Positions 1-8,202 of a stretch of DNA of 64,000 bases are shown piece by piece. The notes beneath the pieces were generated by a model. That model was not told the DNA's origin. It saw nothing but the letters and a program-made list of their open reading frames with translations, and searched no databases. The DNA comes from Microlunatus parietis. Its GTDB lineage: Bacteria > Actinomycetota > Actinomycetes > Propionibacteriales > Propionibacteriaceae. Where the stretch lies: assembly GCF_013407955.1 (NCBI RefSeq), contig NZ_JACCBU010000001.1, forward strand, positions 2,604,001 to 2,668,000. The letters run 5' to 3'. Positions within the stretch are counted from its first letter, which is position 1; each line of letters opens with the position of its first letter. The translations under genes and the position numbers were made by a program.

Positions 1-1681
1 CTTCGATTTCGACTTCGGCAACGAGGAGGGTCACGGCCCGTACCTGCTGTTGCCTTCGCGGCAGGAGATACCCGGCGATTCCGAACACTGGCGCAGCTTC
101 CCGATCGAGCTCGGCGTCGTCACCAGCAGCACCGGCGCACCGACTGATACCGACACCGAGACCAGTGACGGTCTGCTCGCGGTCAGGATCGGCGACGACA
201 ACAAAGAAGTCTCCGGTCTGCAGTCGTACCACGTCGAGTACTCGATCCGGGGCCTGGTGAATCCCCGAGCTGCCGGCTCCGGCCTGGACGAGCTGAACTG
301 GAATGTCATCAGCGGCTGGAAGGTGCCACTGCAGAACGTGTCGATCACCGTGAACGGTCCGGCCGGGCTTTCCGCCGTCGAATGCTTCGCGGGCGAGGCC
401 GGCAGCCAGCAGCAGTGCGGCGCGTCCAGATCCGGCAACGGCTCGCAGTTCTCGGCGCCCGAGGTGCCGGAAGGCCAGGGCATGACCATCGTCGCCGGCT
501 GGCCGGGCGGCACCTTCGTCGGCGCCGAGCCGATCCTGACCAAGCGGCACCATCTCGGCAACACGTTCACCGCCAACCCGATCACCGTCGGCGGCGGCGC
601 CCTGATCGCGGCCCTCGGCACCGGCGGCTTGGCCGCATTGGCGCGCCGGCGTGGCCGGGACGAACGGTTCGCCGGCCTGACCCCGGGCCTGATTCCGGCA
701 GCCGGCACGGAGGGCGCCGCGACCACGGTCGGTGGCAGCAGCGGTCCGGTCGCGGTTCGGTTCACGCCGCCGGACGACGCCCGGCCGGGCGAGGTCGGCG
801 CCCTGATCGACGAGAAGGCGCAGCAGCGCGACGTCACCGCGACCGTGATCGACCTCGCGGTCCGCGGGCACCTGCGGATCGCCGAGGTGGAACCCGAGCC
901 CGGCTCCAAGCTGCCCGGCGGCAAGGACTGGGAACTGACCCGGCTGGGCGGCTCCGACCAACTCCGCGGGTACGAGTCCGCGGCGCTGAACGGCCTGTTC
1001 GACAAGGGCAGCCCGATCCGGATGACGGAGGCGATGGCCGGGCTGACCAAGGCCGCCGTGCCGGCCAAGCTGCTCGCCGACGTCACCGAGCGAGGCTGGT
1101 TCAAGGCCAATCCCGGCACCGTCCGCGGTCTCTGGATCCTGGCCGGCTGCGGCATCGTCGTGCTCGGCGGGATCGTGACCGCCGTCCTGGCCGCGACGAT
1201 CGGCTGGGGCATCGTCGGCCTCGGCATCGTCCTGCTCGGCGTGATGACCTTCGTCTTCGCCGGCCGGATGCCGGCCCGGACCGCCACCGGCACCGCGATG
1301 CTGGACCAGGCCAAGGGCTTCCGGCTCTACCTGGAGACCGCCGAGGCGGACCAGCTGAAGTTCGAGGAGGGCGAGGACCTGTTCTCCCGCTACCTCCCGT
1401 ACGCGATCGTCTTCGGGGTCGCGGACCGCTGGGCCAAGATCTTCGCCGACCTGGCCGCTCGGGGTCACGACGTGCCGCAGCCGGACTGGTACGTCGGCCC
1501 GTACCTGGGGGCCGCGGCGTTCTACGGCTCGGGCGGCTTCAGCAGCAGCCTGGACGCCTTCTCCAGCGCCAGCAGCGCCGCCATGACGGCCGCGTCCTCC
1601 GGTTCCGGCGGCGGCAGCGGCTTCGGTGGCGGCGGCAGCGTAGGCGGCGGGGTCGGTGGCGGCGGTGGCGGTGGCTGGTGA
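1..1681 (+). CDS. DUF2207 family membrane protein, 3' part
   Basis: The reading frame is open from base 2, so the gene starts upstream of the window; about 559 codons are present. The order is an extracytoplasmic beta-rich domain, a hydrophobic segment near bases 580-640 followed by an Arg-rich stretch, a soluble cytoplasmic domain, a long hydrophobic hairpin near bases 1128-1265, and a glycine- and serine-rich tail ending in GGGW. This architecture and the Gly-rich end are typical of DUF2207 (YciQ-like) predicted membrane proteins, whose function is unknown. The family call rests on layout and motif style rather than on a catalytic residue. Confidence 0.8.
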   Translation, partial: FDFDFGNEEGHGPYLLLPSRQEIPGDSEHWRSFPIELGVVTSSTGAPTDTDTETSDGLLAVRIGDDNKEVSGLQSYHVEYSIRGLVNPRAAGSGLDELNWNVISGWKVPLQNVSITVNGPAGLSAVECFAGEAGSQQQCGASRSGNGSQFSAPEVPEGQGMTIVAGWPGGTFVGAEPILTKRHHLGNTFTANPITVGGGALIAALGTGGLAALARRRGRDERFAGLTPGLIPAAGTEGAATTVGGSSGPVAVRFTPPDDARPGEVGALIDEKAQQRDVTATVIDLAVRGHLRIAEVEPEPGSKLPGGKDWELTRLGGSDQLRGYESAALNGLFDKGSPIRMTEAMAGLTKAAVPAKLLADVTERGWFKANPGTVRGLWILAGCGIVVLGGIVTAVLAATIGWGIVGLGIVLLGVMTFVFAGRMPARTATGTAMLDQAKGFRLYLETAEADQLKFEEGEDLFSRYLPYAIVFGVADRWAKIFADLAARGHDVPQPDWYVGPYLGAAAFYGSGGFSSSLDAFSSASSAAMTAASSGSGGGSGFGGGGSVGGGVGGGGGGGW

Positions 1682-1689
1682 GTCCCGGC

Positions 1690-1929
1690 TCAGCCGGCGC
1701 GGAGTCGATTGCGCAGGGTGATCAACCGATCCCGAAGCTCGGCGCGGTCGGCCACATCGGCGCCGAACCGCGGATCGAAGTCCATCAGGTTCACCTCGCG
1801 GGCCAGCTCCTCGGTGCCGCCCAGGTCGTCGATCTCGCGGATCAGGCCGTCCAGTTCTGAGCCGAAGACCGTGAACCCGTGCACCAGGATGTCGGTCAGG
1901 GGATGATCACCGGGCTTTCCGTTGGGCAT
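1690..1929 (-). CDS. Small conserved hypothetical protein (79 aa)
   Basis: The protein begins MPNGKPGDHPLTDILVHG, an N-terminus I recognise from uncharacterised actinobacterial proteins of this size, and is otherwise acidic and probably helical. A start 16 codons upstream (1977) is possible but would add residues outside the conserved beginning, so the ATG at 1929 is preferred. No clear Shine-Dalgarno is visible. It converges on the DUF2207 gene with an 8-base gap and is divergent from the PPOX gene. There is no signal peptide or membrane segment. Function unknown. Confidence 0.6.
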   Translation of the reverse strand: MPNGKPGDHPLTDILVHGFTVFGSELDGLIREIDDLGGTEELAREVNLMDFDPRFGADVADRAELRDRLITLRNRLRAG

Positions 1930-1997
1930 CGCCACATCATGCCGGAGCGTCGGGGCGGTGTGGAATAACCGTCCCACCCGTCGCGGTTGCCGACTTC

Positions 1998-2420
1998 GTG
2001 AGCACCCTGACGCTGCCCGATGACCTCCGCGACCTGATCGACTCCGGCCCGCTGGTCCACCTGACCACGATCAACCCGGACGGCAGTCCCCAGGTGTCCG
2101 TCGTCTGGACCGGCCTGGACGGGGACGACCTGGTGACGGCCCACCTCGGCCGGATCCGCAAGCTGCGCAACCTCGAACGCGATCCGCGCGCGGTGCTGTC
2201 GTTCCTCGCGCCGGGCACGCCCGGTGAGCTGGCGAGGCCGTACGTGACCTTGCGGGCTCGCGGAACCGTCGTCGAGACCGACGACGCCTGGGACCTGCTG
2301 AACCGGTGGACCAAGGTGTACGTCGACCCGAACCTCGAGTTCCCGGAGCCGCGGACGCGTGGCTACGTGGTCCGCTATGCCGTGGACCGGATCGGCGGCT
2401 ACGGCCCCTGGGCCGACTGA
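1998..2420 (+). CDS. PPOX-class F420-dependent oxidoreductase
   Basis: A 140-residue protein of the pyridoxamine-phosphate-oxidase-like split-barrel fold. The N-terminal half shows the usual pattern LVHLTTINPDGSPQVSVVW, then a basic turn IRKLRNLERDPR in which Arg/Lys residues normally contact the cofactor phosphate, and a strand with RARGTVVE. Length and pattern match the short actinobacterial F420- or flavin-dependent PPOX reductases; substrates of these enzymes are mostly unknown. The GTG at 1998 gives a start right before the conserved domain. It is a single-gene unit with no close partner. Confidence 0.8.
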   Translation: MSTLTLPDDLRDLIDSGPLVHLTTINPDGSPQVSVVWTGLDGDDLVTAHLGRIRKLRNLERDPRAVLSFLAPGTPGELARPYVTLRARGTVVETDDAWDLLNRWTKVYVDPNLEFPEPRTRGYVVRYAVDRIGGYGPWAD

Positions 2421-2476
2421 TCCCTGGGGGTACGACCCGCGCCGAACCCACCCTCCTAACGCCCGGCCATGGCTCG

Positions 2477-2620
2477 ACCGCAAGATCTCCCGTCGGCGCG
2501 AAACCCTGACTCACCGAGCGGACGGAATGGCCGCCCGCGGGGCGGCTGCCGGGCGGTCAAGGAGTCCGCTCGGTTTGAGCCCGATCCGCGCTCTCGCCGG
2601 CGTACCGCAAGATCTTCGGT
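2477..2620. repeat. Dispersed intergenic element R2, copy A
   Basis: The layout is ACCGCAAGATCT (2477-2488), arm ACCGAGCGGAC (2513-2523), a 40-nt spacer ending in GGTCAAGGA, the inverted arm GTCCGCTCGGT (2564-2574), then ACCGCAAGATCTTCGGT (2604-2620). The same order and spacing recur at 42185-42317, and the core recurs at 9390-9449. The arms could form an 11-bp stem. It lies between convergent-free accessory genes and no coding function is evident. Confidence 0.7.
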
Positions 2621-2940
2621 AGCGGGCAACTCCGGCGGTGGGGAGGACCGGCGCGGCCAGGACACGCGAATCGACGCCGATCACCTCGCCCGGGGCGCGG
2701 GAACAGCCTCGGAACGCCGAGCGGGCGCCGCGACCTGCCCCACATTCCCGTCGCGGACCAGACCGTCTCGACCAAACAGCTCCGGACCAGGCCTACCGAC
2801 TCCCCATCCCCCGACCGACGGCCGAACGCGGACCCGGCTCGGCGGCGTGGCTGAGGCCGCCGGGCCGGGAGGCTGCCGCGGGAACGCCCCGCCCGACCGG
2901 CACGGGCGACGCCTCGGCGCGCCGAGCGACCGCCGCGACC

Positions 2941-3050
2941 TGCCGCCCTGCGCCCCCGCGCCCGCGCCCTACCGCCCTGCCCCCGCGCCCTACCGCCCTG
3001 CGCCCCCGCGCCCTGCGCCCCGCGCCCCGCGCCCCGCGCCCCGCTCAGAG
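2941..3050. repeat. C-rich low-complexity tandem tract
   Basis: Degenerate tandem repetition of units such as CGCCCTGCGCCCC and GCGCCCC runs through this stretch, with almost no A or T. It resembles the larger C-rich block at 20.0-20.9 kb and probably arose by slippage. Confidence 0.7.
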
Positions 3051-3183
3051 CCTGACCGCTCGACCATCTGGCTGTGGACGAACCCCCGACCCGGCCACCC
3101 CGCAGCCGGCCCGCCGACCAGATCAGGATCCGCATCACCGGCTCGGCTGCAGGCACCCGGCTGACCGGGCCGTACCCGGCAGC

Positions 3184-3203
3184 GGCGTTCCCGCGGGAAC
3201 GCC
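3184..3203. repeat. 20-bp perfect palindrome, copy 1 of 3
   Basis: GGCGTTCCCGCGGGAACGCC reads identically on both strands. The shared core is CGTTCCCGCGGGAACG, found again at 3255-3272 and 3377-3396, so three copies lie within 213 bp of each other in an intergenic region. Spacings start-to-start are 71 and 122 bp. A fourth half-site (CCGCGGGAACGCC) occurs near 2876. Confidence 0.8.
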
Positions 3204-3254
3204 GGCGCCACCCCGCACGCCGCGGCGATCCAGCCAGGAACCCCAACCCAGTTC

Positions 3255-3272
3255 GCGTTCCCGCGGGAACGC
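3255..3272. repeat. 18-bp perfect palindrome, copy 2 of 3
   Basis: GCGTTCCCGCGGGAACGC, the same core as at 3184 and 3377, in non-coding sequence upstream of a small membrane protein gene. Confidence 0.8.
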
Positions 3273-3376
3273 CTCCGGCCGGTGCCAGGCGATTCCCCAG
3301 ACCACCGGCGGACAAGGTCGGGACCTGGCATCCGGGGCTCGCGCCCAGCACCGGCTCCCGTGGTTGCACCGACCGC

Positions 3377-3396
3377 GACGTTCCCGCGGGAACGTC
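3377..3396. repeat. 20-bp perfect palindrome, copy 3 of 3
   Basis: GACGTTCCCGCGGGAACGTC. The outermost bases differ from copy 1 but change in a compensating manner on both arms (GGC/GCC becomes GAC/GTC), so the symmetry is kept. It lies about 175 bp upstream of the start at 3572. Confidence 0.8.
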
Positions 3397-3571
3397 TCCG
3401 TGCAGCCCGCGGCTCCGGTCGTCCCCCTGACAGCGGCGTCGAGCCGCGCCGCTGCTTCCACCGACGACCACACCGACGTCAGGCCCCGGTCCGGTCGATC
3501 AGCGGGCACCCAACGCCGCCGGGCGCACCCTGGCCGCGCCCGGCCAGGTCGGCCGGGCTAGCGTCGAGGCC

Positions 3572-3814
3572 ATGGCACAAGGTGGGAAGCGCGAACGGGC
3601 GGTGCTCGCGATCGTCGGCAGCATCCTCGTCTGGGGCGGCTTCGGGGTGAGCGCGCTGTTGGCGGTCGTCGCCGTCGTGCTCACCGTGCAGGGCTCGCCC
3701 GTGGCCTGGCCGGCGCTCCTGATCTTGATCGCCGTCGCGGCCCTCGTCGGGCTGCTCGGGCTCTGGATCGTCCGCCGGTCGAACGTGCCGCTGGGCGACG
3801 CCCTGAACCTCTGA
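3572..3814 (+). CDS. Small two-helix membrane protein (80 aa)
   Basis: After a short basic N-terminus (MAQGGKRER) the protein has two hydrophobic segments, about residues 11-40 and 44-67, separated by a short turn, then a cytoplasmic tail containing RRSN. It starts at ATG 3572. Similar 80-residue two-pass proteins are widespread in actinobacteria without known function. It lies downstream of the palindrome-rich gap and about 40 bases upstream of the cobalamin riboswitch; nothing ties it to that system. Confidence 0.65.
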   Translation: MAQGGKRERAVLAIVGSILVWGGFGVSALLAVVAVVLTVQGSPVAWPALLILIAVAALVGLLGLWIVRRSNVPLGDALNL

Positions 3815-3850
3815 CGCCGACGCCGCGCCGGCTCGCTGCTCGGGAATCGC

Positions 3851-4042
3851 GGTTAGACTTACCGCCGCCAGCGGGGAGGGAATCCGGTGCGAACCCGGAA
3901 CTGCCCCGCAGCGGTGAGTGGCGACGGCGACCGCGCCGAACGCACTGGGCGAAGCCGTGAGGCGGGCCTGGGAAGCGGCGGCCGCCGGCAGGTCGTACCC
4001 GACCGGGAACCACGAGTCCGAAAACCTGCCGCTGGTGCCCGG
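3851..4042 (+). promoter_or_regulatory. Cobalamin (B12) riboswitch
   Basis: The conserved core GGTGCGAACCCGG (3886-3898) is followed by CTGCCCCGCAGCGGTGAG, the usual junction of the cobalamin riboswitch, and 110 nt further by AGTCCGAAAACCTGCC (4015-4030), which matches the B12-box consensus. It precedes the substrate-binding lipoprotein gene at 4135. Known members bind adenosyl- or methylcobalamin and shut off expression when cobalamin is plentiful. This fixes the substrate assignment of the downstream ABC genes. The boundaries are approximate. Confidence 0.93.
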
Positions 4043-4134
4043 GTCGCCGACTCGGGCGTCCGGCGCCGCGAGGGACGGTCCGCCGGATCCACGTCCGGCC
4101 GTACCGCGGCCGAGGTCCGGAAGGCCTTGCACAG

Positions 4135-5352
4135 TTGAGAACTCATGGCATCCGCGGGCGGCTGCTCGCGTTGTTGGTCACGGCGACGACGATCGCGCTG
4201 GCCGGCTGCGGTACGACAGCGCCGCCGGCCCAGACCTCGTCCTCGGCACCGGCCGGCGTCGACAGCGCCGGCTGCGTTCAGGGCTTCGATCCCGGTGCCG
4301 ACTATTTCCCCGAGAAGCAGCAGCTCGAGTTCGCCGACAATTTCACGATCAGTTACCACGGGTCGTACCAGGTCGTGACGGTGAAGCAGCCGGTCGTCGG
4401 GGGCAAGCCGGAGAGCTACGTCCTGCTCCGCTGCGGAGCGCCGAAGCCCGAGCTGACCGGTGAGCTGGCCGGCGCGCAGGTGATCACGACGCCGGTGAAG
4501 AGCCTGTTCTCGGGGTCCACCACGCACCTGCCCGCCCTCGAGGTGCTCGGCAAGCTCGACACGGTGACCGGGGTCGCCGCGAAGGCGTACATCTCCTCGG
4601 AGGTGGCCAAGAAGCGCGTGGCCGGCGCCGAAGTGACCGAGTACGCGGCCGCCGGGACCCCGGACGCGGAAGCGATCGTGGCGGCGAAGCCGGACGTGTT
4701 GATCACCGACGGCACCGACTCGCCCGCCTACGCGACGGTCCGGGACGCCGGGATCGGGGTGCTCGGCGGCGGCGAGTTCCTGGAGACCGACCCGCTGGGC
4801 CGGGCCGAGTGGCTCAAGCTGTTCGCGGCGCTGACCGGCACCGAGGCCGAGGCCGGCCCGATCTTCGACAAGATCCGCGACGACTACACCAAGACCAAGG
4901 AGCTGGTGGCCGACGCCGAACCGGTCGACCTGGTGCTCAGCCAGCCCTACCAGGGTGTCTGGTCGGTCCCGGCCGGCGGCAGCTTCGCCGGGAAGCTGAT
5001 CAAGGACGCGGGCGGCAGCTGGCCCTGGCAGGACGACCCGTCGACCGGGTCGATCAACACCGATCTGGAGGCCGTGCTCGGCAAGTCGGGGCAGGCCAAG
5101 ACGTGGATCACCACGGCCAACTGGCGGACCAAGAAGGAGGCCACCGCCGAGGAGCCGCGGCTGGCCGAGTTCACCGCGTACAAGTCGGGCAAGCTCTGGG
5201 CGCCGAGCAAGCAGCTCAACGACGCCGGCGGCAACAACTACTTCGAGCTCGGCGTGCTGCGCCCCGACCTCACGCTGGCCGACCTGGTCGCGATCACCAA
5301 CCCGGACCTGCTGCCCGACCACGCCTTCACCTTCTACCAACCCCTCTCGTGA
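4135..5352 (+). CDS. btuF: Cobalamin ABC transporter substrate-binding lipoprotein
   Basis: A 405-residue exported lipoprotein: basic start MRTHGIRGR, hydrophobic helix, then lipobox LAGC at about residue 24. The mature part has the two-lobe type III solute-binding fold (PF01497), with ALEVLGKLDTVTGV near the first lobe and AIVAAKPDVLIT in the middle, the usual place of the hinge. The TTG at 4135 is chosen because GGAAGG lies 10 nt upstream and the ATG at 4145 is in another frame. The preceding B12 riboswitch makes cobalamin or a corrinoid the likely ligand; the family also includes siderophore binders. Confidence 0.87.
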   Translation: MRTHGIRGRLLALLVTATTIALAGCGTTAPPAQTSSSAPAGVDSAGCVQGFDPGADYFPEKQQLEFADNFTISYHGSYQVVTVKQPVVGGKPESYVLLRCGAPKPELTGELAGAQVITTPVKSLFSGSTTHLPALEVLGKLDTVTGVAAKAYISSEVAKKRVAGAEVTEYAAAGTPDAEAIVAAKPDVLITDGTDSPAYATVRDAGIGVLGGGEFLETDPLGRAEWLKLFAALTGTEAEAGPIFDKIRDDYTKTKELVADAEPVDLVLSQPYQGVWSVPAGGSFAGKLIKDAGGSWPWQDDPSTGSINTDLEAVLGKSGQAKTWITTANWRTKKEATAEEPRLAEFTAYKSGKLWAPSKQLNDAGGNNYFELGVLRPDLTLADLVAITNPDLLPDHAFTFYQPLS

Positions 5353-5363
5353 CCCCCACCCCA

Positions 5364-5430
5364 TCCGCCGACCAGTCACCAAAGCAGCCGTTTTTGCGGC
5401 GTGTCGCTGCTGTTGTGCCCGGTCGGCGGA
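5364..5430 (+). repeat. Dispersed hairpin element R1, copy 1
   Basis: A 67-bp element with perfect 10-bp terminal inverted repeats TCCGCCGACC / GGTCGGCGGA. Inside, CAC.AA and GCAG pair with CTGC..TTGTG, leaving an asymmetric loop that resembles the loops of the copies at 41906, 43078 and 51327. It lies in the btuF-btuC gap, 11 bp after the btuF stop. If btuC used the GTG at 5349 the element would be translated, which I think less likely. Confidence 0.85.
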
Positions 5431-5433
5431 GTT

Positions 5434-5480
5434 GGGGGACGCGGAATTCGGGGGCGCGGAACTGGGGGGTGCGGGATTCC
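5434..5480. repeat. 15-bp tandem repeat, three units
   Basis: Three imperfect G-rich units with a 15-bp period; the motif CGCGGA or TGCGGG recurs at 5440, 5455 and 5470. It lies right after hairpin element R1 and before the chosen btuC start. The period is a multiple of three, so the tract stays in frame if translated. Confidence 0.75.
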
Positions 5481-5510
5481 GGAGTCGGGGCACGGGCCGG
5501 GGGGCGGCCG

Positions 5511-6542
5511 GTGCGGCTCGGGCTGGTGCTGGTCGGGCTGGCGGTCGGCACGCTCGCGGTGGTTGCGATCGCGGCGGCGGTCGGCACGGTGAACATTCCG
5601 GTGCCGGCGGTGCTCCGGTTCCTGTTCACGGGTGACGCCGGCGATCCGGTCTGGACCACGCTGCTGGACCGGGTCCGGCTGCCCCGCGTCGGTACGGCAG
5701 CGACGGCGGGCGCCGGGCTGGCGGTGGCCGGGCTGGTCATGCAGACGCTGTTCGCGAATCCGCTCGCCGATCCGTACGTGCTCGGCATCTCGTCCGGGGC
5801 CAGCCTCGGCGTCGCCCTGGTCACCCTCGGCGGCGGCTCGGTCGGTGCCGGCTTCGTGGCGATCACCGGCGCCGGCCGGGCCGGCGTGGTGGTCGCGGCC
5901 GCGGCCGGCGCGCTCGCCGTGCTGCTGGTGATCTTGTTGTTCGGCCGCTGGATCTCGTCGGTGATCACGCTGTTGATCATCGGCGTGATGGTGTCGTCGG
6001 CGGTCGGCGCGATCACGTCCCTGTTGCTGGCGTTCGCCGAGCCGGCCCGGCTGCAGCAGTTCATCTCCTGGGGCCTCGGGTCGTTCAGCGGGGTGCCGCG
6101 CGGCGACCTGGTGCTGCTGATGATCATCGTCGGCGTCGCCGCGGTCATCCTGTTCGGCCTGAGCCAGAGCCTGAACGCGATGTTGCTCGGTGAGCGGTAC
6201 GCCGTGACGATGGGGGTCCGGGTCCGGCTGATCCGTTACACCGCGATCACGGCGACCGCGATCATCGCCGGGGCGGTGACCGCCTACTGCGGCCCGATCG
6301 CCTTCCTCGGCATCGCCGTACCGCACCTGGCCCGGCTGCTGATCGGGACCTCGGACCACCGGATCCTGCTGCCGGCGACGCTGCTGCTCGGTGTGGTCAT
6401 CGCGGTCGGGTGTTCCATGATCACCCAGCTGCCGCCCGGCGACCTGGTGCTGCCGGTGAATGTCGTGTCGGCGCTGGTCGGCGTGCCGGTGGTGCTGGTG
6501 GTCCTGGTCCGGTCCCGCCGGCTCGCGGCCGGAGCGGTCTGA
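5511..6542 (+). CDS. btuC: Cobalamin ABC transporter permease (FecCD family)
   Basis: A membrane permease of about 343 residues from GTG 5511, a normal length for the FecCD/BtuC family; a G-rich Shine-Dalgarno lies just upstream. An in-frame GTG at 5349 overlapping the btuF stop would add 54 residues encoded by repeats. After the first helix comes RVRLPRVGTA, the family's conserved arginine-rich loop, then GLVMQTLFANPLADPYVLG, which matches the N-P-L-A-x-P-x-x-L-G signature, and later CGPIAFLGIAVPHLAR before the last helices, the loop that contacts the ATPase. About ten membrane segments are visible. Confidence 0.9.
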   Translation: MRLGLVLVGLAVGTLAVVAIAAAVGTVNIPVPAVLRFLFTGDAGDPVWTTLLDRVRLPRVGTAATAGAGLAVAGLVMQTLFANPLADPYVLGISSGASLGVALVTLGGGSVGAGFVAITGAGRAGVVVAAAAGALAVLLVILLFGRWISSVITLLIIGVMVSSAVGAITSLLLAFAEPARLQQFISWGLGSFSGVPRGDLVLLMIIVGVAAVILFGLSQSLNAMLLGERYAVTMGVRVRLIRYTAITATAIIAGAVTAYCGPIAFLGIAVPHLARLLIGTSDHRILLPATLLLGVVIAVGCSMITQLPPGDLVLPVNVVSALVGVPVVLVVLVRSRRLAAGAV

Positions 6543-7333
6543 TGGACCGCCTGCTCAGCCTGTCCGGCGTCGCGGTCGGCTACCGGCAGCACCGGCTGCG
6601 GACCGGCCCCGCGATCATCGCCGACGGGATCGGCGTCGACGCCAGGGCCGGCACAGTGACCGCGCTGCTCGGGCCGAACGGCGCCGGCAAGTCCACCCTG
6701 CTCCGCTCGATCGTGGGGCTGCAGCCGCTGCTGGCCGGCCGTGCGACCCTGAACGGGCAGGCGATCGACCACCTCCCCGCTCCGGTACGGGCTCGAAGGC
6801 TGGCCGTGGTACTGACCGACCGGGTCGACGCCGGCCTGCTCACCGCCCGCGAGGTGGCCCAGTTGGGACGCCATCCGTACGCGCGGCTGACCGGCCGGCT
6901 GAGCGCCCGGGAACGCGACCTGGTCGACGGCGTGCTGCACCGGCTGCACGCGCATCCCTGGGCCGACCGCCGATTCGCCGAGCTGTCCGACGGGCAGCGG
7001 CAGCGGGTGCTGCTGGCCCGGGCGTTGATCACCGAGCCGGAGTTGTTGATCTTGGACGAGCCGACCTCGTTCCTCGACGTCGGCGCCCGGGTCGAGTTGA
7101 TGATCTTGCTCCGGGAGCTGGCAGCCGAGCAGGGCCTGATCGTCGTCGTGTCGACGCACGAGGTCGAGCTGGCCTTGCGGACCGCCGATGCGGCGTGGTT
7201 GATCGACGACGGCACGGTCCGCTCCGGCACGCCTGAGGAGTTGATCACGTCCGGCGCGATCGCCGGCGTGTTCGAGACCCCGGCCGCGCGGTTCGATCCG
7301 GAGACCCGGACGTTCGGGCCGGTGATCAGCTAG
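6542..7333 (+). CDS. btuD: Cobalamin ABC transporter ATP-binding protein
   Basis: A 263-residue ATPase with Walker [10 protein letters not shown] near residue 44, signature LSDGQRQR (a variant of LSGGQ), Walker [10 protein letters not shown], and the H-loop STHEVE. The start ATG 6542 overlaps the btuC stop as ATGA, so the two are probably translationally coupled. The position third in a riboswitch-led operon identifies it as the energy-coupling subunit of the cobalamin importer. Its last 8 bases overlap the 3' end of the convergent IclR gene. Confidence 0.9.
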   Translation: MDRLLSLSGVAVGYRQHRLRTGPAIIADGIGVDARAGTVTALLGPNGAGKSTLLRSIVGLQPLLAGRATLNGQAIDHLPAPVRARRLAVVLTDRVDAGLLTAREVAQLGRHPYARLTGRLSARERDLVDGVLHRLHAHPWADRRFAELSDGQRQRVLLARALITEPELLILDEPTSFLDVGARVELMILLRELAAEQGLIVVVSTHEVELALRTADAAWLIDDGTVRSGTPEELITSGAIAGVFETPAARFDPETRTFGPVIS

Positions 7334-8117
7334 CCGCCCGGTGCCGGCCACCACCCGCGTCCAGAGCCCGGGAGATCGCCATGGCGGTAGACCGGACGAC
7401 CGGCGCGAACTGCCGTGCCTGGGCCAGCTCGGTCGCGCCGGTGACCGAGATCGCGCCGACCACCGTCCGGCGGCGGTGGAAGACCGGCGCCGCGACGCAG
7501 AACAGCCCGGGCCGGGATTCCTCGACGTCGTAGGCGATCCGGGACTCCCGGATCCGGGCCAGTTCGCGGCGCAGCTGGTCCGGCCGGGTGATCGTCTTCC
7601 CGGTCCGGGCCTCCAGCGGGCCGGCCAGCACCGCCTCCACCAGGGCCGGCGAGCTGAACGCCAGGATCGCCTTGCCCAGTCCGGTCGCGTGCATCGGCGC
7701 CCGGCCGCCCGGCCGGTAGTGGTTCACCCGGTGCGCCGGCGGCGAGATCTTCTCGATGTAGATGATCTCCGAGCCCTTCGGCACGGCGACGTTGCAGGTG
7801 AGCCGGGTGATCTCGTTCAGCGTGTGCGCGTACGGAATGGTCAGCTCGCGCAGCCTGGCATGGTCCGGCACCAGGTGGCCGAGCTCGAACAGCCGAACAC
7901 CGAGCCGCATGCCGCGCGGCCCGCGTTCCAGGGCGCCCCAGCGTTCCAGGTCGCCGACCAGCCGGTGGGTGGTCGACTTCGGGACGCCGGAGCGCCGGGC
8001 CATCTCACTGATGCTCAGCTCTGCGTCGTGTTCGGAGAACAGGTCGAGCAGCGCCAGGCCGCGCAACAGCGACGACTGCGCCGACGGGTCGCCGGACTGA
8101 TCAGCGGGACGCAACAT
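7326..8117 (-). CDS. IclR family transcriptional regulator
   Basis: A 263-residue protein with an N-terminal winged helix (LLRGLALLDLFSE, then LSISEMARRSGVPKSTTHRLVGDLERWGAL) and the IclR effector domain (MHATGLGKAILAF in the middle, GLFCVAAPVFHRRRTVVGAISVTG near the end). The ATG at 8117 is preferred over the upstream start at 8162 because GGAGGAA lies 5 nt before it. It is divergent from the epimerase gene at 8286, the likely target. No bound metabolite can be inferred. Confidence 0.88.
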   Translation of the reverse strand: MLRPADQSGDPSAQSSLLRGLALLDLFSEHDAELSISEMARRSGVPKSTTHRLVGDLERWGALERGPRGMRLGVRLFELGHLVPDHARLRELTIPYAHTLNEITRLTCNVAVPKGSEIIYIEKISPPAHRVNHYRPGGRAPMHATGLGKAILAFSSPALVEAVLAGPLEARTGKTITRPDQLRRELARIRESRIAYDVEESRPGLFCVAAPVFHRRRTVVGAISVTGATELAQARQFAPVVRSTAMAISRALDAGGGRHRAAS

Positions 8118-8202
8118 GTCCGTTCCTCCGCCCGAGATGAAGAGCCTGGGTGGGTCGAACACCGGCGTGTCGAGTACTCAGGGCCAGGTCGTAGTATCCG
8201 CC

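Larger units (their letters stand above)
2421..3571. other. 1.15 kb intergenic region rich in repeats, no gene seen
   Basis: Long open frames exist here on both strands, but their translations are Arg/Pro/Ala-rich low-complexity shadows without domains or believable starts. The region holds one copy of a dispersed ~140 bp element, a C-rich low-complexity tract and three 18-20 bp perfect palindromes, listed separately. I see no RNA gene. Confidence 0.6.

Noticed and set aside
2941..3050. CRISPR array or minisatellite with function
   Set aside because: Units are degenerate, directly adjacent and low-complexity, with no spacers.
2469..3561. Overlapping long open frames in the 2.4-3.6 kb gap
   Set aside because: Translations are Arg/Pro/Ala-rich, overlap on both strands and lack starts, domains or ribosome sites; they follow from high GC and repeats.
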